Origin: SG8-32-3 sp964514055
GTDB lineage: Archaea; Thermoproteota; Bathyarchaeia; Bathyarchaeales; Bathycorpusculaceae
Direction of reading: 5' to 3'
Length of the DNA stretch: 38,998 nt
Assembly: GCA_964514055.1 (NCBI GenBank)
Contig: CAZEPB010000015.1
Coordinates: 1 to 38,998 of the forward strand
Of the stretch, positions 23,580 through 31,608 are shown piece after piece. Made by a program: the position numbers and the translations under genes. Within the stretch, counting starts at the first letter, position 1. The number at the start of each line of letters is the position of its first letter. Below the pieces are notes generated by a model, which did not search any database, was not told where the DNA came from, and saw nothing but the letters and a program-made list of their open reading frames with translations.

Positions 23580-24866
23580 TCACCAGAAATCGGCAAGGTT
23601 CAACTGTTGTACTCTTTCTCGACGAGGCTCCTCTGTGGAACCACCTGCACCCAAATCAAGCTTCCCATACACCCCGTCGTATCCAGGAACCACACGAACC
23701 GCTCCTGTTCTAACCCTGAGGACGGCATCAGCAACAGGCGCTTCCACAACCTCAGCCAGCGCAGCCTTAGACGCGTCAATAAGCACGGTGTACTCATCAC
23801 CGAATTTGCCAACGAGCAAATTGTAGATTTTCCACACCGCTTGAGTTGAAGGCGAACTGGCACCCAAAACCGTTGCGATTATCTCCGAAAGCGGCAGCAA
23901 CCGCATGAAACCCGGCACGTTGTCTGGCTTAAAGTTTGCAGGGCGGTCAGCAAGTTCTTCCACGCGTTGCTCAACCCCTTTTGTCAGTTTTCTACGGCAC
24001 ACCGGGCAGATGTTGCCAAATTTTTGTGCTTCCTGCGGTGAGAGGGACACGTTGCAGTTGCGATGACCAGTCCAATGGTATTTTCCGTAAGCAGGTTCCG
24101 TCTCAATGGTGAATTTGAAACGTGCAGGGTCTTTACTGCAAACAGCGTCCACAACTTCACGATAACTCATTCTGTCAAGCTCAAACACGTTGGCTTCTCT
24201 GCCGATACGCCACGGCCAAAAACTGTGGCAGTCGCTGTTCGAAACCAACGCGAACCGGTCAAGCCTGCTTAAGCGCCAGTTCATCGGAGGGTCAGATGAA
24301 AGCCCAGTTTCCAACGCGTGTATGTGCTTGGTCATGTCTTGGTAGCATTCTTCGATGGTGTCGAAGCCGCTGAAGGCGCCGAAAACGCTGAACCACGGCG
24401 TCCACACATGCGCCGGGAACACCATGTTTTCACTTGATGCCGACATTACCTCTTCAACTAACTGCGGGGCTGTCATGTTTAGCAGGGGTCTGCCGTCTGC
24501 GTCTAAATCTCCGTACCGTTTCAGGGCATCGTTGATTTGAACGGCTGTTTCCACGCTGGGAGTCAAGATAACATGGTGCACCTTCTTGACGCTTTTTTCA
24601 AAATTGTAGATCGTGCATACTTCCGTCGTCAGCATGAACCGCACTGGCGAATCCGCTTTGCTCGCTACCTTGTAGAGGTCTGTGTCTTGCTCTGACACCA
24701 AGGTTTCTTGTATTTCTCTAAGCCATTTCGGATGAGTAAAGTCGCCTGTGCCTACAAGGTTTAATCCTTTAATTTTGGCGAAACGAGCGATTTCTTTGAT
24801 GCTCATTCGCTGGCTTGTTGCCCGACTGTAACGGCTATGAATGTGCAGGTCAGCGATTACCCTCAA
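23580..24866 (-). CDS. endoQ: Endonuclease Q (PHP-domain DNA repair nuclease)
   Basis: EndoQ cuts DNA 5' of uracil, hypoxanthine and abasic sites. The 428-aa protein begins VIADLHIHSRYSRATSQRM (PHP metal motif 1), followed by GLNLVGTGDFTHPKW, HHVILTP, VFPAHVWTPWFSVFG and LVSNSDCHSFWPWRIGREAN (further metal ligands). A Cys4 zinc finger starts near GHRNCNVSLSP and closes with CPVCRRKL, and a helical C-terminal domain follows. The start is TTG at 24866, giving the usual N-terminus. It is characteristic of Thermococcales and other archaea and rare in bacteria. Confidence 0.92.
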   Translation of the reverse strand: MRVIADLHIHSRYSRATSQRMSIKEIARFAKIKGLNLVGTGDFTHPKWLREIQETLVSEQDTDLYKVASKADSPVRFMLTTEVCTIYNFEKSVKKVHHVILTPSVETAVQINDALKRYGDLDADGRPLLNMTAPQLVEEVMSASSENMVFPAHVWTPWFSVFGAFSGFDTIEECYQDMTKHIHALETGLSSDPPMNWRLSRLDRFALVSNSDCHSFWPWRIGREANVFELDRMSYREVVDAVCSKDPARFKFTIETEPAYGKYHWTGHRNCNVSLSPQEAQKFGNICPVCRRKLTKGVEQRVEELADRPANFKPDNVPGFMRLLPLSEIIATVLGASSPSTQAVWKIYNLLVGKFGDEYTVLIDASKAALAEVVEAPVADAVLRVRTGAVRVVPGYDGVYGKLDLGAGGSTEEPRRERVQQLNLADFW

Positions 24867-24941
24867 GTTACGCGCCTACCAGTAAAGTGGCAACTGACAA
24901 TTTTAAAGTTAATGCACCGCGTCACTTTTTTTGCACGGCAA

Positions 24942-25508
24942 TTATTGAGGTTTATCCTTGAGCTTTCTACTCCACTGCACCAGCGCTTCCAACAATTCAC
25001 GTATCAGCTGCCTTGTTTGCTCATTAGTCACGTTTCCCTCCGCATCAACGTTGTCTTCTGCAAAGGGCATCATGACCTCTGGACGGTTAAGCGGATGCAT
25101 GTCAAGAAAGATAAAGGACTGGCGCAGATGATACTGGGCGCGTGCGCCGCCGAGACTGCCGATTGACGCGCTCATCAAAGCAACGGGTTTCCCTTCGAAG
25201 GCGTTGTCTCCGTACGGTCTTGAAGCCCAATCAATCGCGTTCTTCAAAACGCCAGGCACTGAATAGTTGTATTCTGGTGAGGCTATCAAAACCGCATCGG
25301 CTTTTCTGATATCAGCCTTAAACTCTTTCACTATCTGCGGAGGTTGGCGTTCCAAATCTTGATTAAACGGCGGAATACCTTTGAGGTCAAAAACCTCTAT
25401 TGTCGCATCGTCTGGTGCAAGCGCTACGGCGGCGCGCATCAAAGCTTTGTTGTATGAGCCTTTGCGTAGGCTTCCGACAAAACCCAGAATTTTTACAGGT
25501 TGTTCCAT
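24942..25508 (-). CDS. NAD(P)H-dependent FMN reductase family protein
   Basis: This 188-aa flavodoxin-fold reductase has the FMN phosphate loop FVGSLRKGSYNKALMRAA at the N-terminus, and the family blocks LIASPEYNYSVPGVLKNAID and GKPVALMSASIGSLGGARAQ. It resembles ChrR/YieF-type quinone and metal reductases. GGTGA-like GCGTGA stands about 6 bases before the ATG. It is probably a cytosolic quinone or flavin reductase used against oxidative stress; the substrate is not determined. Confidence 0.9.
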   Translation of the reverse strand: MEQPVKILGFVGSLRKGSYNKALMRAAVALAPDDATIEVFDLKGIPPFNQDLERQPPQIVKEFKADIRKADAVLIASPEYNYSVPGVLKNAIDWASRPYGDNAFEGKPVALMSASIGSLGGARAQYHLRQSFIFLDMHPLNRPEVMMPFAEDNVDAEGNVTNEQTRQLIRELLEALVQWSRKLKDKPQ

Positions 25509-25574
25509 AATAAATCACGCGTCTATAACTTAACGAAACAGCAAGTAAACTAGAAGGTGAAAACAGATTTAAAT

Positions 25575-26246
25575 TTAGTTCTCTTTTTTCGCGGCTGCAG
25601 TATCTTCAGGGGTTTTGCCGCTGTCCTTTGGCTCTTCCACGTATTTCGCGAAGCGTTTTTCCCAATCTAACTTGAACATAATTATGAACACGATGACCAG
25701 CAGAACTATGCCAATGACGGTGCCGACTAGAAGGGAGGTCCCTTCGCCTTCCACCCCGAAGAGGTCTCCAATAATCTGCAGAGATAAACGCCCACTATAT
25801 GCTATTATGAGGTTGGAAAAGAATTTGCCAAGTAAAGCTGGGATAAACGCGCGAAGCAAGCTATAGCGCATAACGCCCAACGGAATGAAAAGCAGATCAT
25901 CTGGAAGAGGAGTAAGCGCAAAAACAAAAATGGCTACTGAGCCGTATTTTTTGAAGAGTTTCGTTATGAATTCCATTCTTTTCTTGTATTTATCGCCAAT
26001 AACTTTCCTGCCCCCCACACCGAGCAGGTACCCTGAGAACTCGCCTATAGCAGAACCTGCACCCGCTGCGACCGCGATCCATAATGGGTCAAAACTTGAA
26101 AGACCGCCGAGGATAAAGATGACTATAGTGTAGGGAATCGGCACGAAAATTGACATGGCGCCTATCAAACTTATGAGGAAAACACCTAGATATCCATACT
26201 GAATCGCAAAGGCATACAACCAATCTTCTATTTCTTGAAACAGCAA
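25575..26246 (-). CDS. DedA/VTT-domain membrane protein
   Basis: This 223-aa polytopic membrane protein is of the SNARE-associated/DedA (VTT) family. Typical features are GYLGVFLISLIGAMSIFVPIP, GAGSAIGEFSGYLLGVGGRK and FKKYGSVAIFVFALTPLPDDL. The last of these holds the conserved F-x-x-x-P section. The C-terminus is a long helix and a charged tail. Homologues act as lipid scramblases or flippases. The start is TTG at 26246. The nearest TATA-like sequences are in the AT-rich 26290-26310 region. Confidence 0.85.
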   Translation of the reverse strand: MLFQEIEDWLYAFAIQYGYLGVFLISLIGAMSIFVPIPYTIVIFILGGLSSFDPLWIAVAAGAGSAIGEFSGYLLGVGGRKVIGDKYKKRMEFITKLFKKYGSVAIFVFALTPLPDDLLFIPLGVMRYSLLRAFIPALLGKFFSNLIIAYSGRLSLQIIGDLFGVEGEGTSLLVGTVIGIVLLVIVFIIMFKLDWEKRFAKYVEEPKDSGKTPEDTAAAKKEN

Positions 26247-26358
26247 GGAGCGGTCAAACCTTCAATAACGTATGTGCGTTGCGCTTAAAGAATTTATGAA
26301 TTTAAAAAAACAGATGCAAAAACGAAACCCCTTTCTTGCACAGGCTTGAATTGATGCG

Positions 26359-26395
26359 AAAAACCACTATAGCTCAGAGCTAGTGCTCTGTGGTG
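26359..26395 (-). terminator. Hairpin plus T-run in TATA/G-run copy 4
   Basis: On the minus strand a perfect 6-bp stem CAGAGC/GCTCTG with an ACTA loop (26375-26390) is flanked by CCAC/GTGG and followed by TTTTT (26359-26363). It starts at the predicted transcription start of the element at 26365-26416, so it could be a very short RNA or an attenuator-like structure. Confidence 0.4.
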
Positions 26396-26416
26396 ACCCC
26401 CCTCCCTTATTTATAC
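26365..26416 (-). promoter_or_regulatory. Dispersed TATA/G-run element, copy 4
   Basis: Minus strand: TATAAATAAGGGAGGGGGG (TATA at 26407-26415), then ACAGAGCACTAGCTCTGAGC. It shares the G-run with copy 1 and GAGCACTAG with copy 2. The DedA gene starts 120 bases beyond, with its own AT-rich promoter region between. Confidence 0.5.
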
Positions 26417-26537
26417 GTTGAACTTCGGTGCAGAACCCGAGCTTGACCATGAGGCTAGCTAGTACTTCACGGCTGCATTGTACCTATTTGTGCATAGCTG
26501 AAGTTTGCGGGTGACTAGGGCTGCGATTGCTTCTGGT

Positions 26538-26972
26538 TTATTCTACGATGCTCGATTTTATAGTCAGCTCTGCGCCTGGAACCACATGAATCCACCAGTT
26601 AAGCGCTTTAAAAGAGTCATCATAGTACACTACAAGCCTAGCCGTTGAACCGACGGTAGCGTTAGCTGGAACCATGCCGTTCCACGTCAAAGTCTCCGTT
26701 TCTCCAGCATCCAGCATCAAATTCTGCGGCGTTCCAACCTGAGACCACACGTTGTCTTCAAACGCTATGTTTATGCTCCAATTTCCTTCGGTTTTTCCAG
26801 TGTTTTTGAATGTGATTTTCACCGTGAAGGCGTCGCCCGCGGCTTTATCGACGACGCAATCTTTTTGGTTGTTAGCGAAAACCAAAGAGCTGCTTGTTTT
26901 ACTTATGGAAAAATTGACGGCAACGACCACTAGCACTGCAATAAGGACTAGCACAGCATATTTTTTAGCCAT
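26538..26972 (-). CDS. Membrane-anchored extracellular protein with CARDB/Ig-like domain
   Basis: This 144-aa protein has the N-terminal MAKKYAVLVLIAVLVVVAVNF, a signal anchor. The rest is a beta-sandwich with the pattern of CARDB-type domains: FTVKITFKNTGKTEGNWSI, then LMLDAGETETLTWNGMVPA and ARLVVYYDDSFKALNWWIHV. It is exposed outside the cell; the binding partner is unknown. AAGGAG stands just before the ATG. It is a single-gene unit between aspS and the DedA gene. Confidence 0.75.
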   Translation of the reverse strand: MAKKYAVLVLIAVLVVVAVNFSISKTSSSLVFANNQKDCVVDKAAGDAFTVKITFKNTGKTEGNWSINIAFEDNVWSQVGTPQNLMLDAGETETLTWNGMVPANATVGSTARLVVYYDDSFKALNWWIHVVPGAELTIKSSIVE

Positions 26973-27069
26973 TTTCTCCTTCCAACTCCTCCCCTTTAAT
27001 CTTCGGTGTTACTCGTTATTATTCGTTCTGAAGGAAAGTTCTATAAGAAAACTCAAGAACTTTGAAGAA

Positions 27070-28389
27070 TCACGGCGTCAACCTGTCTCTGTCTCTCGGA
27101 TAAAACGTCACTTCACGAATATTCTTTTTCCCCGTCAACATCATAGTAAGCCTTTCTAAGCCTATCGCCCACCCCGCGTGAGGCGGCATTCCATAATCAA
27201 AAGCCTCAAGATGATACTTGAAGGCTTTCGGGTTTAGCCCCTGCTCCTTCAACCTAGCAACTAAGAGGTCTTTTTCAGATATTCTTGTTCCGCCTGAGAC
27301 TAATTCTATCCAGCGCCACATCAAGTCAAAGCCTTCGCAAACTTCGGGATTGTCCTCGCGCGGTTTTATGTAAAACGCTTTAGAATGTGTGGGCCAGTCC
27401 GTTATGAAATAGAAGCTGGGATATAACTTGCCCAAAACTCTGAAAGCCTCGGTTGGTATGTCCTCGCCCCACGGAACCTCAAAGCCCTTTTTCTTCAAGT
27501 CGCCAAGAACTTCGTCATAAGTTAAACGCTTAAAAGGAACAGCAGGAACCTCCAGTTTATGCTTGAGCACAGCTAACTCCTTCGGGCATTTTTCCTTCAC
27601 AGCCTTGCATATATGACGTGTCAGCTGTTCAAGAAGAACCATGACTTCTTCAGCGTCGGCGAATGCCTGTTCGATGTCCACGGAAACGAATTCGCTTAAA
27701 TGCCGCCGCGTGTGCGACTCCTCAGCCCTGAAGAAAGGTCCAACCTCAAAAACCTTCTCGAGGCTCATCACTAACTGCTCTTTGTACAGTTGTGGGCTCT
27801 GGGCGAGAAAAGCTTTTTCGCCGAAATAATCCACGTTGAATAGTGCTGCGCCGCCTTCGGTTGCTGAGGCGATAATTCGCGGTGTGTGAACCTCCAGAAA
27901 ACCTTTTTCGAAGAGAAAGTCTCGTATTGCCTCCACGGCTGAATGCTGAATCTTGAACGCTGCAATATTTTGTTCTTGACAGAGGTCCAGTGCTCTTGCA
28001 TCTAAGCGCACTTCTATGTTCGCCGGTGTCCTACCTGTGATGTCGATAGGCAACTGTGTAGCGGCTGTGCCTAATATCTTGATTTCCTTCGGCACCACTT
28101 CGACGCCTCTGGGCGACATAGAAGTTTTTTTCACGGTTCCCTTCACGCCGATGCTGTACCTCTTTTGCAGGGCTTCGGACTTCGACAGCACTTCGGGACT
28201 CACTTTCTTCCTCAAGACAGTAACTTGGATTGTCCCTTCCCTGTCCTGCAGTATGACAAAGCGGATGCCGCCTAAATCCCGTATCTCTTGAACCCAGCCA
28301 AAAAGCGTAACTTCTTCGCCGTCCATATCTGGCGTTACATTCACAGAGTACCCTGTTCTAATCCAATCGCCAATGGAGTCCAACTTCAT
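27070..28389 (-). CDS. aspS: Aspartyl-tRNA synthetase, archaeal type
   Basis: This 439-aa class IIb synthetase has an N-terminal OB domain (VTLFGWVQEIRDLGGIRFVI), motif 2 (VGPFFRAEESHTRRHLSEF) and motif 3 (GMPPHAGWAIGLERLTMML). The length and lack of the bacterial insertion are archaeal. The residue after GWV, which is Trp in the discriminating enzyme of Thermococcus and His in many non-discriminating ones, is Gln here. Whether it also charges tRNA-Asn cannot be told. The start is 14 bases after the stop of the KH protein gene, with GAGGAG upstream. Confidence 0.95.
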   Translation of the reverse strand: MKLDSIGDWIRTGYSVNVTPDMDGEEVTLFGWVQEIRDLGGIRFVILQDREGTIQVTVLRKKVSPEVLSKSEALQKRYSIGVKGTVKKTSMSPRGVEVVPKEIKILGTAATQLPIDITGRTPANIEVRLDARALDLCQEQNIAAFKIQHSAVEAIRDFLFEKGFLEVHTPRIIASATEGGAALFNVDYFGEKAFLAQSPQLYKEQLVMSLEKVFEVGPFFRAEESHTRRHLSEFVSVDIEQAFADAEEVMVLLEQLTRHICKAVKEKCPKELAVLKHKLEVPAVPFKRLTYDEVLGDLKKKGFEVPWGEDIPTEAFRVLGKLYPSFYFITDWPTHSKAFYIKPREDNPEVCEGFDLMWRWIELVSGGTRISEKDLLVARLKEQGLNPKAFKYHLEAFDYGMPPHAGWAIGLERLTMMLTGKKNIREVTFYPRDRDRLTP

Positions 28390-28403
28390 GAATTAAGCGC
28401 TCC

Positions 28404-28913
28404 TCAGTTAGCAAACTCAACACGTAACGACATTTTCCGTACTTTACGGGCGATTTCCTTTAAAGCCTTGAGGTCGAAAGGCAGTTGGCTTCCGCGCTTC
28501 TTTTTCAAGATAACCCTCGTCTCAGTAGTTCCATCAGGCAACCAAATCGTGTTAATGGTAAGTATGCTCAGAGGCATGAACAAATCTTCCAAAAACTTAC
28601 GGTCATCCACACCGTATTCCAAAACGCGAACGGATTTGCCGACTTCGTCACCTAAGGCTTTGATTATCTTGCCGCCATAACCCAAAAGCCGAGGCACATC
28701 ACCATGCCCGACGATTACAGCCAAGGTCCTGCCGACACCAACCGCTTTATAAAAACAGAGGTTTTGAAGGGAAGGATACTTTTCCTCTAAAGATAACAGC
28801 AAACGGGCGATTCTCAGGTCTAACTCGCTGATTTCGCCAGCCTTAACTTTAGCTGAACACTTTTGGCATAGTATGCCACTTTTTAAACAGAAGCTACATA
28901 GTTCGGTCTTCAT
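28404..28913 (-). CDS. NusA-like KH-domain protein with zinc ribbon
   Basis: This 169-aa protein starts with a Cys4 zinc ribbon (CSFCLKSGILCQKC), followed by a helical section. The KH RNA-binding domain has a GxxG-type loop in RLLGYGGKIIKALGDEVG, and a second beta-rich part ends the protein. It resembles the archaeal NusA-like proteins. The start is ATG 28913, with GGGAGG at 28924-28929; a GTG at 28931 would add six residues. It is in an operon with aspS, suggesting a role in RNA metabolism or translation. Confidence 0.8.
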   Translation of the reverse strand: MKTELCSFCLKSGILCQKCSAKVKAGEISELDLRIARLLLSLEEKYPSLQNLCFYKAVGVGRTLAVIVGHGDVPRLLGYGGKIIKALGDEVGKSVRVLEYGVDDRKFLEDLFMPLSILTINTIWLPDGTTETRVILKKKRGSQLPFDLKALKEIARKVRKMSLRVEFAN

Positions 28914-28976
28914 TAGAAGACATCCTCCCACGAATAAAGTAGGAGCGGGAGTGGTGCTCTCGACGTTGAAGTAAAG

Positions 28977-29255
28977 CTATCGTTTCAAGATTATCTCTAT
29001 CGTGCTGACGTTAGACAGTCCACCGCCTTCTTCTCGAGGCGCAATCTGGTCCGTTCCAATGCCTATGCTCGCGACTTTAACATCAGGTAGAAAACGGCGT
29101 CTAACGACTTCCACGACGTCGATTGCTCGGCTTATAGCTCTTCCCCGTGCTTTAATGCTCACTTCTTTTGCTCCGCCGTGAAAGAAGGTTATGCAAGCAA
29201 GCACGTAGTTCATCACTGGTTTTCTCCCGATTAACACTGCGTTGCTTTCTGACAT
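28977..29255 (-). CDS. alba: Alba DNA/RNA-binding chromatin protein
   Basis: This 92-aa protein from the ATG at 29255 has the Alba signature VLIGRKPVMNYVLACITFF (conserved Lys12, the acetylation/binding lysine), IKARGRAISRAIDVVEVVRR and a beta hairpin ending in STIEIILKR. It is a dimeric nucleoid protein that coats DNA and RNA. A TATA box (ATATAAAAAG, about 29284-29293 on the minus strand) lies roughly 30 bp from a start just before the gene. Confidence 0.95.
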   Translation of the reverse strand: MSESNAVLIGRKPVMNYVLACITFFHGGAKEVSIKARGRAISRAIDVVEVVRRRFLPDVKVASIGIGTDQIAPREEGGGLSNVSTIEIILKR

Positions 29256-29311
29256 TGCTAACACTTCACTCCTAGTTTCCTCTTTTTATATGGCTCCATA
29301 AGTTTTTTTGT

Positions 29312-29332
29312 CCACAAATAAATACATTGTGG
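29312..29332. promoter_or_regulatory. Inverted repeat between alba and the Lrp-type gene
   Basis: CCACAA - 9 bases - TTGTGG, in the divergent promoter region. The dimension fits a dimeric regulator, possibly the Lrp-type protein encoded next to it (inference). Confidence 0.35.
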
Positions 29333-29469
29333 TGTTACCTCACGATTCTAAATTAACTTGAGCAAATGAAAAATCACTCTCAAAAGTTACGCCAAAAACT
29401 TCTTTTGACACACTAAAATCTTAAATAACGCGATAATTGTAAAGGATTACCTTAACAAACTAACAGAAA

Positions 29470-29937
29470 GTGAAAACATTGGAACCCCTCACTAAACGCT
29501 CGGTTCAGCTTTTAAGAACCTTGTACAACAAAAGCGAGTCCACATGCACTTACACGCTAAAAGTCAAACAGGACGAATTATCAGCACAATTAGGCATAAG
29601 CAGGCAAGCCTTGAACGTGCACCTCCGAAAGCTTAAGAGCAGAGACTACATCCGCACAGGCCGAGGCTTCATAGACATCACAGAAAAAGGGTTAAGCGCC
29701 CTCGGTATTTCAATCACACCCTCCTTCATCCTCATCAAGGTATCTCCCGTCAAAAGAATTCAAGTATACGACAAAATAAAAGAAGTCGCAGTTTCGCAAG
29801 CCTTCAGAATAGCTGGAGAAGTCGACGCCTTATTAATTGTAGAAAGAGAAAAAATGGACGGCATCCTCAAACAACTATGCGACATAGACGGGATTCAAGA
29901 CACACGGTCTTACGTCACAATTGAAACCATCAAATGA
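29470..29937 (+). CDS. Lrp/AsnC-type transcription regulator
   Basis: This 155-aa protein has an N-terminal winged helix (VKQDELSAQLGISRQALNVH, LRKLKSRDYIRTGRG) and a C-terminal alpha-beta domain of the RAM type (FILIKVSPVKRIQVYDKIKE, then AFRIAGEVDALLIVE). Such proteins bind amino acids and regulate metabolism. The start is GTG at 29470, without a Shine-Dalgarno. TTAAATAA at 29421-29428 is a suitable TATA box, leaving a leader of about 20 bases. A relic of sucC begins right after its stop. Confidence 0.8.
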   Translation: MKTLEPLTKRSVQLLRTLYNKSESTCTYTLKVKQDELSAQLGISRQALNVHLRKLKSRDYIRTGRGFIDITEKGLSALGISITPSFILIKVSPVKRIQVYDKIKEVAVSQAFRIAGEVDALLIVEREKMDGILKQLCDIDGIQDTRSYVTIETIK

Positions 29938-29951
29938 GGCGTAAGCATTTT

Positions 29952-30096
29952 TTGAAACTTTATGAATACGAAGCAAAAAACACACTTACACAATACGGGA
30001 TACCTGTTCCACAAGGCCTTCGAAAACGCCGGTGTGAAAGTAGCTGAGAAGCCGAGTGATGTGGCTGAGTTGTTGGCGAAAGCCTTGGAAATGTAG
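29952..30096 (+). pseudogene. sucCD relic: start of SucC joined to end of SucD
   Basis: 29952-30017 encodes LKLYEYEAKNTLTQYGIPVPQG, the N-terminus of the succinyl-CoA ligase beta subunit. From 30019 another frame encodes FENAGVKVAEKPSDVAELLA and a few more residues to a stop at 30094-30096, which matches the C-terminus of the alpha subunit (SucD). All between, normally almost 2 kb of sucC plus sucD, is missing, and the joint is out of frame. This is an internal deletion of a former sucC-sucD operon. Confidence 0.7.
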
Positions 30097-30191
30097 GCTG
30101 CTCTTTGTATCTGGAGTCCAAAAGTTGTGAGACAAAAAGTATATTTGACAGTGAACCATCTGAGTCTTAGCACCAAAATAGAGGTAGACAA

Positions 30192-30353
30192 ATGCCGATA
30201 TTAGACCCGATTAAGAAGTCTATTGCGCAAAAACACAGGTTACACATGAAGATTTGCAGGGAATGTGGAGCCAGAAACGCTGCAACTGCGCTGAAATGTA
30301 GAAAGTGTAAAAGCAAGAATCTTCGATGGAAGAAAAGAGAGCTTGTAAAGTAA
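30192..30353 (+). CDS. rpl40e: 50S ribosomal protein L40e
   Basis: This 53-aa basic zinc-ribbon protein begins MPILDPIKKSIAQKHRLHMK, with zinc ligands in ICRECGARNAATALKCRKCK (two CxxC pairs) and ends NLRWKKRELVK. Length and sequence are typical of archaeal L40e, the core of the eukaryotic ubiquitin-fused protein. GAGGT is about 7 bases before the ATG, and a TATA-like AGTATATTT lies near 30137. Confidence 0.93.
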   Translation: MPILDPIKKSIAQKHRLHMKICRECGARNAATALKCRKCKSKNLRWKKRELVK

Positions 30354-30364
30354 ATTTTCTCGTT

Positions 30365-30979
30365 TTAAAGAACTTTGACTAAAGTTTCCATGTTGAAAGC
30401 GGTGTTTGCACACCCGTTCTTTATCAACGGTATAGCTTGCGCAGCGATGTTCTTGCTGCCCAAGGCGTCTCCAGCCATTTTTATCTCTTCGCCACACGCC
30501 ACGCCGACAACGCCTTCGTATTCGTGTGTTTTCAGGATTTTCGGAACGCATGAGGCTCCAGGCAGTATGTAAACGTCGTATCCTTTTTTCTTGGCTAAGC
30601 GGTCTGCTCTGTTAACTAAACAATCTTTAGAGCAATGCGCGCAGGTGTATGATGGAATGTTCGCGTCAAAAAGCGCCTTACATCGGCTGTCCATGTATTT
30701 TCTGGAACAGTGAGGAAGAAAAAGTGCTCTCTTCTTCGAAAGCAGAAACTTTTTTCTTTCCATGAGGTTCACGGCTTGCACGTCAATGAGGTCTTGAAGG
30801 AGAACCACGGCGTCCGAGACATTCAGTCCAGTAGCTTCTTGGATTCTAAATTTTTTTACAAGGTCTTGCAGCGTGTTGAGGAATGTTTTGTGCATGCCCT
30901 TCTGATAGCTGACCCTAGCGATTTCCGTGAAGAAGAAGCGGGGAACTTTTGAAAGATCGAAAGTGAACTTGTAGGGCAT
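30365..30979 (-). CDS. DUF116 family cysteine-rich protein
   Basis: This 204-aa protein's second half has the DUF116 pattern: ALFLPHCSRKYMDSRCKALF, YTCAHCSKDCLVNRADRLA, GYDVYILPGASCVPKIL, GVVGVACGEEIKMA and IPLIKNGCANTAFN. The many conserved cysteines suggest a metal or Fe-S site. The N-terminal half is helical (KGMHKTFLNTLQDLVKKFRI). The function of the family is unknown. TTTTTTAAG centred near 31006, 27 bp before the ATG, indicates a leaderless mRNA. It converges with rpl40e. Confidence 0.85.
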   Translation of the reverse strand: MPYKFTFDLSKVPRFFFTEIARVSYQKGMHKTFLNTLQDLVKKFRIQEATGLNVSDAVVLLQDLIDVQAVNLMERKKFLLSKKRALFLPHCSRKYMDSRCKALFDANIPSYTCAHCSKDCLVNRADRLAKKKGYDVYILPGASCVPKILKTHEYEGVVGVACGEEIKMAGDALGSKNIAAQAIPLIKNGCANTAFNMETLVKVL

Positions 30980-31052
30980 AGCTTAAGAGTAGCAACACGC
31001 ATACTTAAAAAAATACCTATATGTAAATTAAAATTTTAGACTTGAATTAAAG

Positions 31053-31496
31053 CTAAACTTTTTCTTCGCTGAAGTCTAAAAGTTCTCTCAGGGACCTTAG
31101 CTCTTCTCGCAACTGATTTACCTCGGTCTCAAGGGCGTTGGCTCGTGATTCCGCAACTTTTTTGAGCTTTTCGATTTCCACAAGCAAACTCCCTCGCTCG
31201 GTTTCCAAAGTCTCTATTTTTATCCGTAGAGTCCGTAGAGTCTGCGTGAGTCCTTGATGTATCTCTTTGATTTTCGCGACGAGGTCTTTAACGTTTGTTT
31301 CCGCTGGTTTTGCTTTTGAGCTTACTTTAGACCTGAACTTGGACTTGCATTTTGGGCATTTGAAAATTCCAACGCGAAATTCTGGTATGTGCCCCTTCGC
31401 TGTGTGTTTCGCAGGAGACACTATCCAACATTTAATCGCCGTGATTACTTCTGTTCCGCAATTCGGGCAGTCAACCAATGAATAACCCTCGCACAT
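31053..31496 (-). CDS. Zinc-ribbon plus coiled-coil protein
   Basis: This 147-aa protein has CPNCGTEV near the N-terminus and CPKCKSKFRSKV around residue 47, which together form one zinc ribbon. From about residue 68 to the end runs a continuous heptad-type coiled coil (LVAKIKEIHQGLTQTLRTLR, later ETEVNQLREELRSLRELLDF). No enzyme motif is seen. It may be a nucleic-acid-binding or scaffolding protein; I do not recognise a named family. Confidence 0.7.
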   Translation of the reverse strand: MCEGYSLVDCPNCGTEVITAIKCWIVSPAKHTAKGHIPEFRVGIFKCPKCKSKFRSKVSSKAKPAETNVKDLVAKIKEIHQGLTQTLRTLRIKIETLETERGSLLVEIEKLKKVAESRANALETEVNQLREELRSLRELLDFSEEKV

Positions 31497-31608
31497 GGGT
31501 TCATAGCATCAATAAGCATCATCCCGGGTAATTAAGCTATAACGTTTTGCGTTATACGCCAGAATCTGAGTTTTCAAAATGTTAAAGGAAAAAGAAAAGA
31601 TGAGACTT

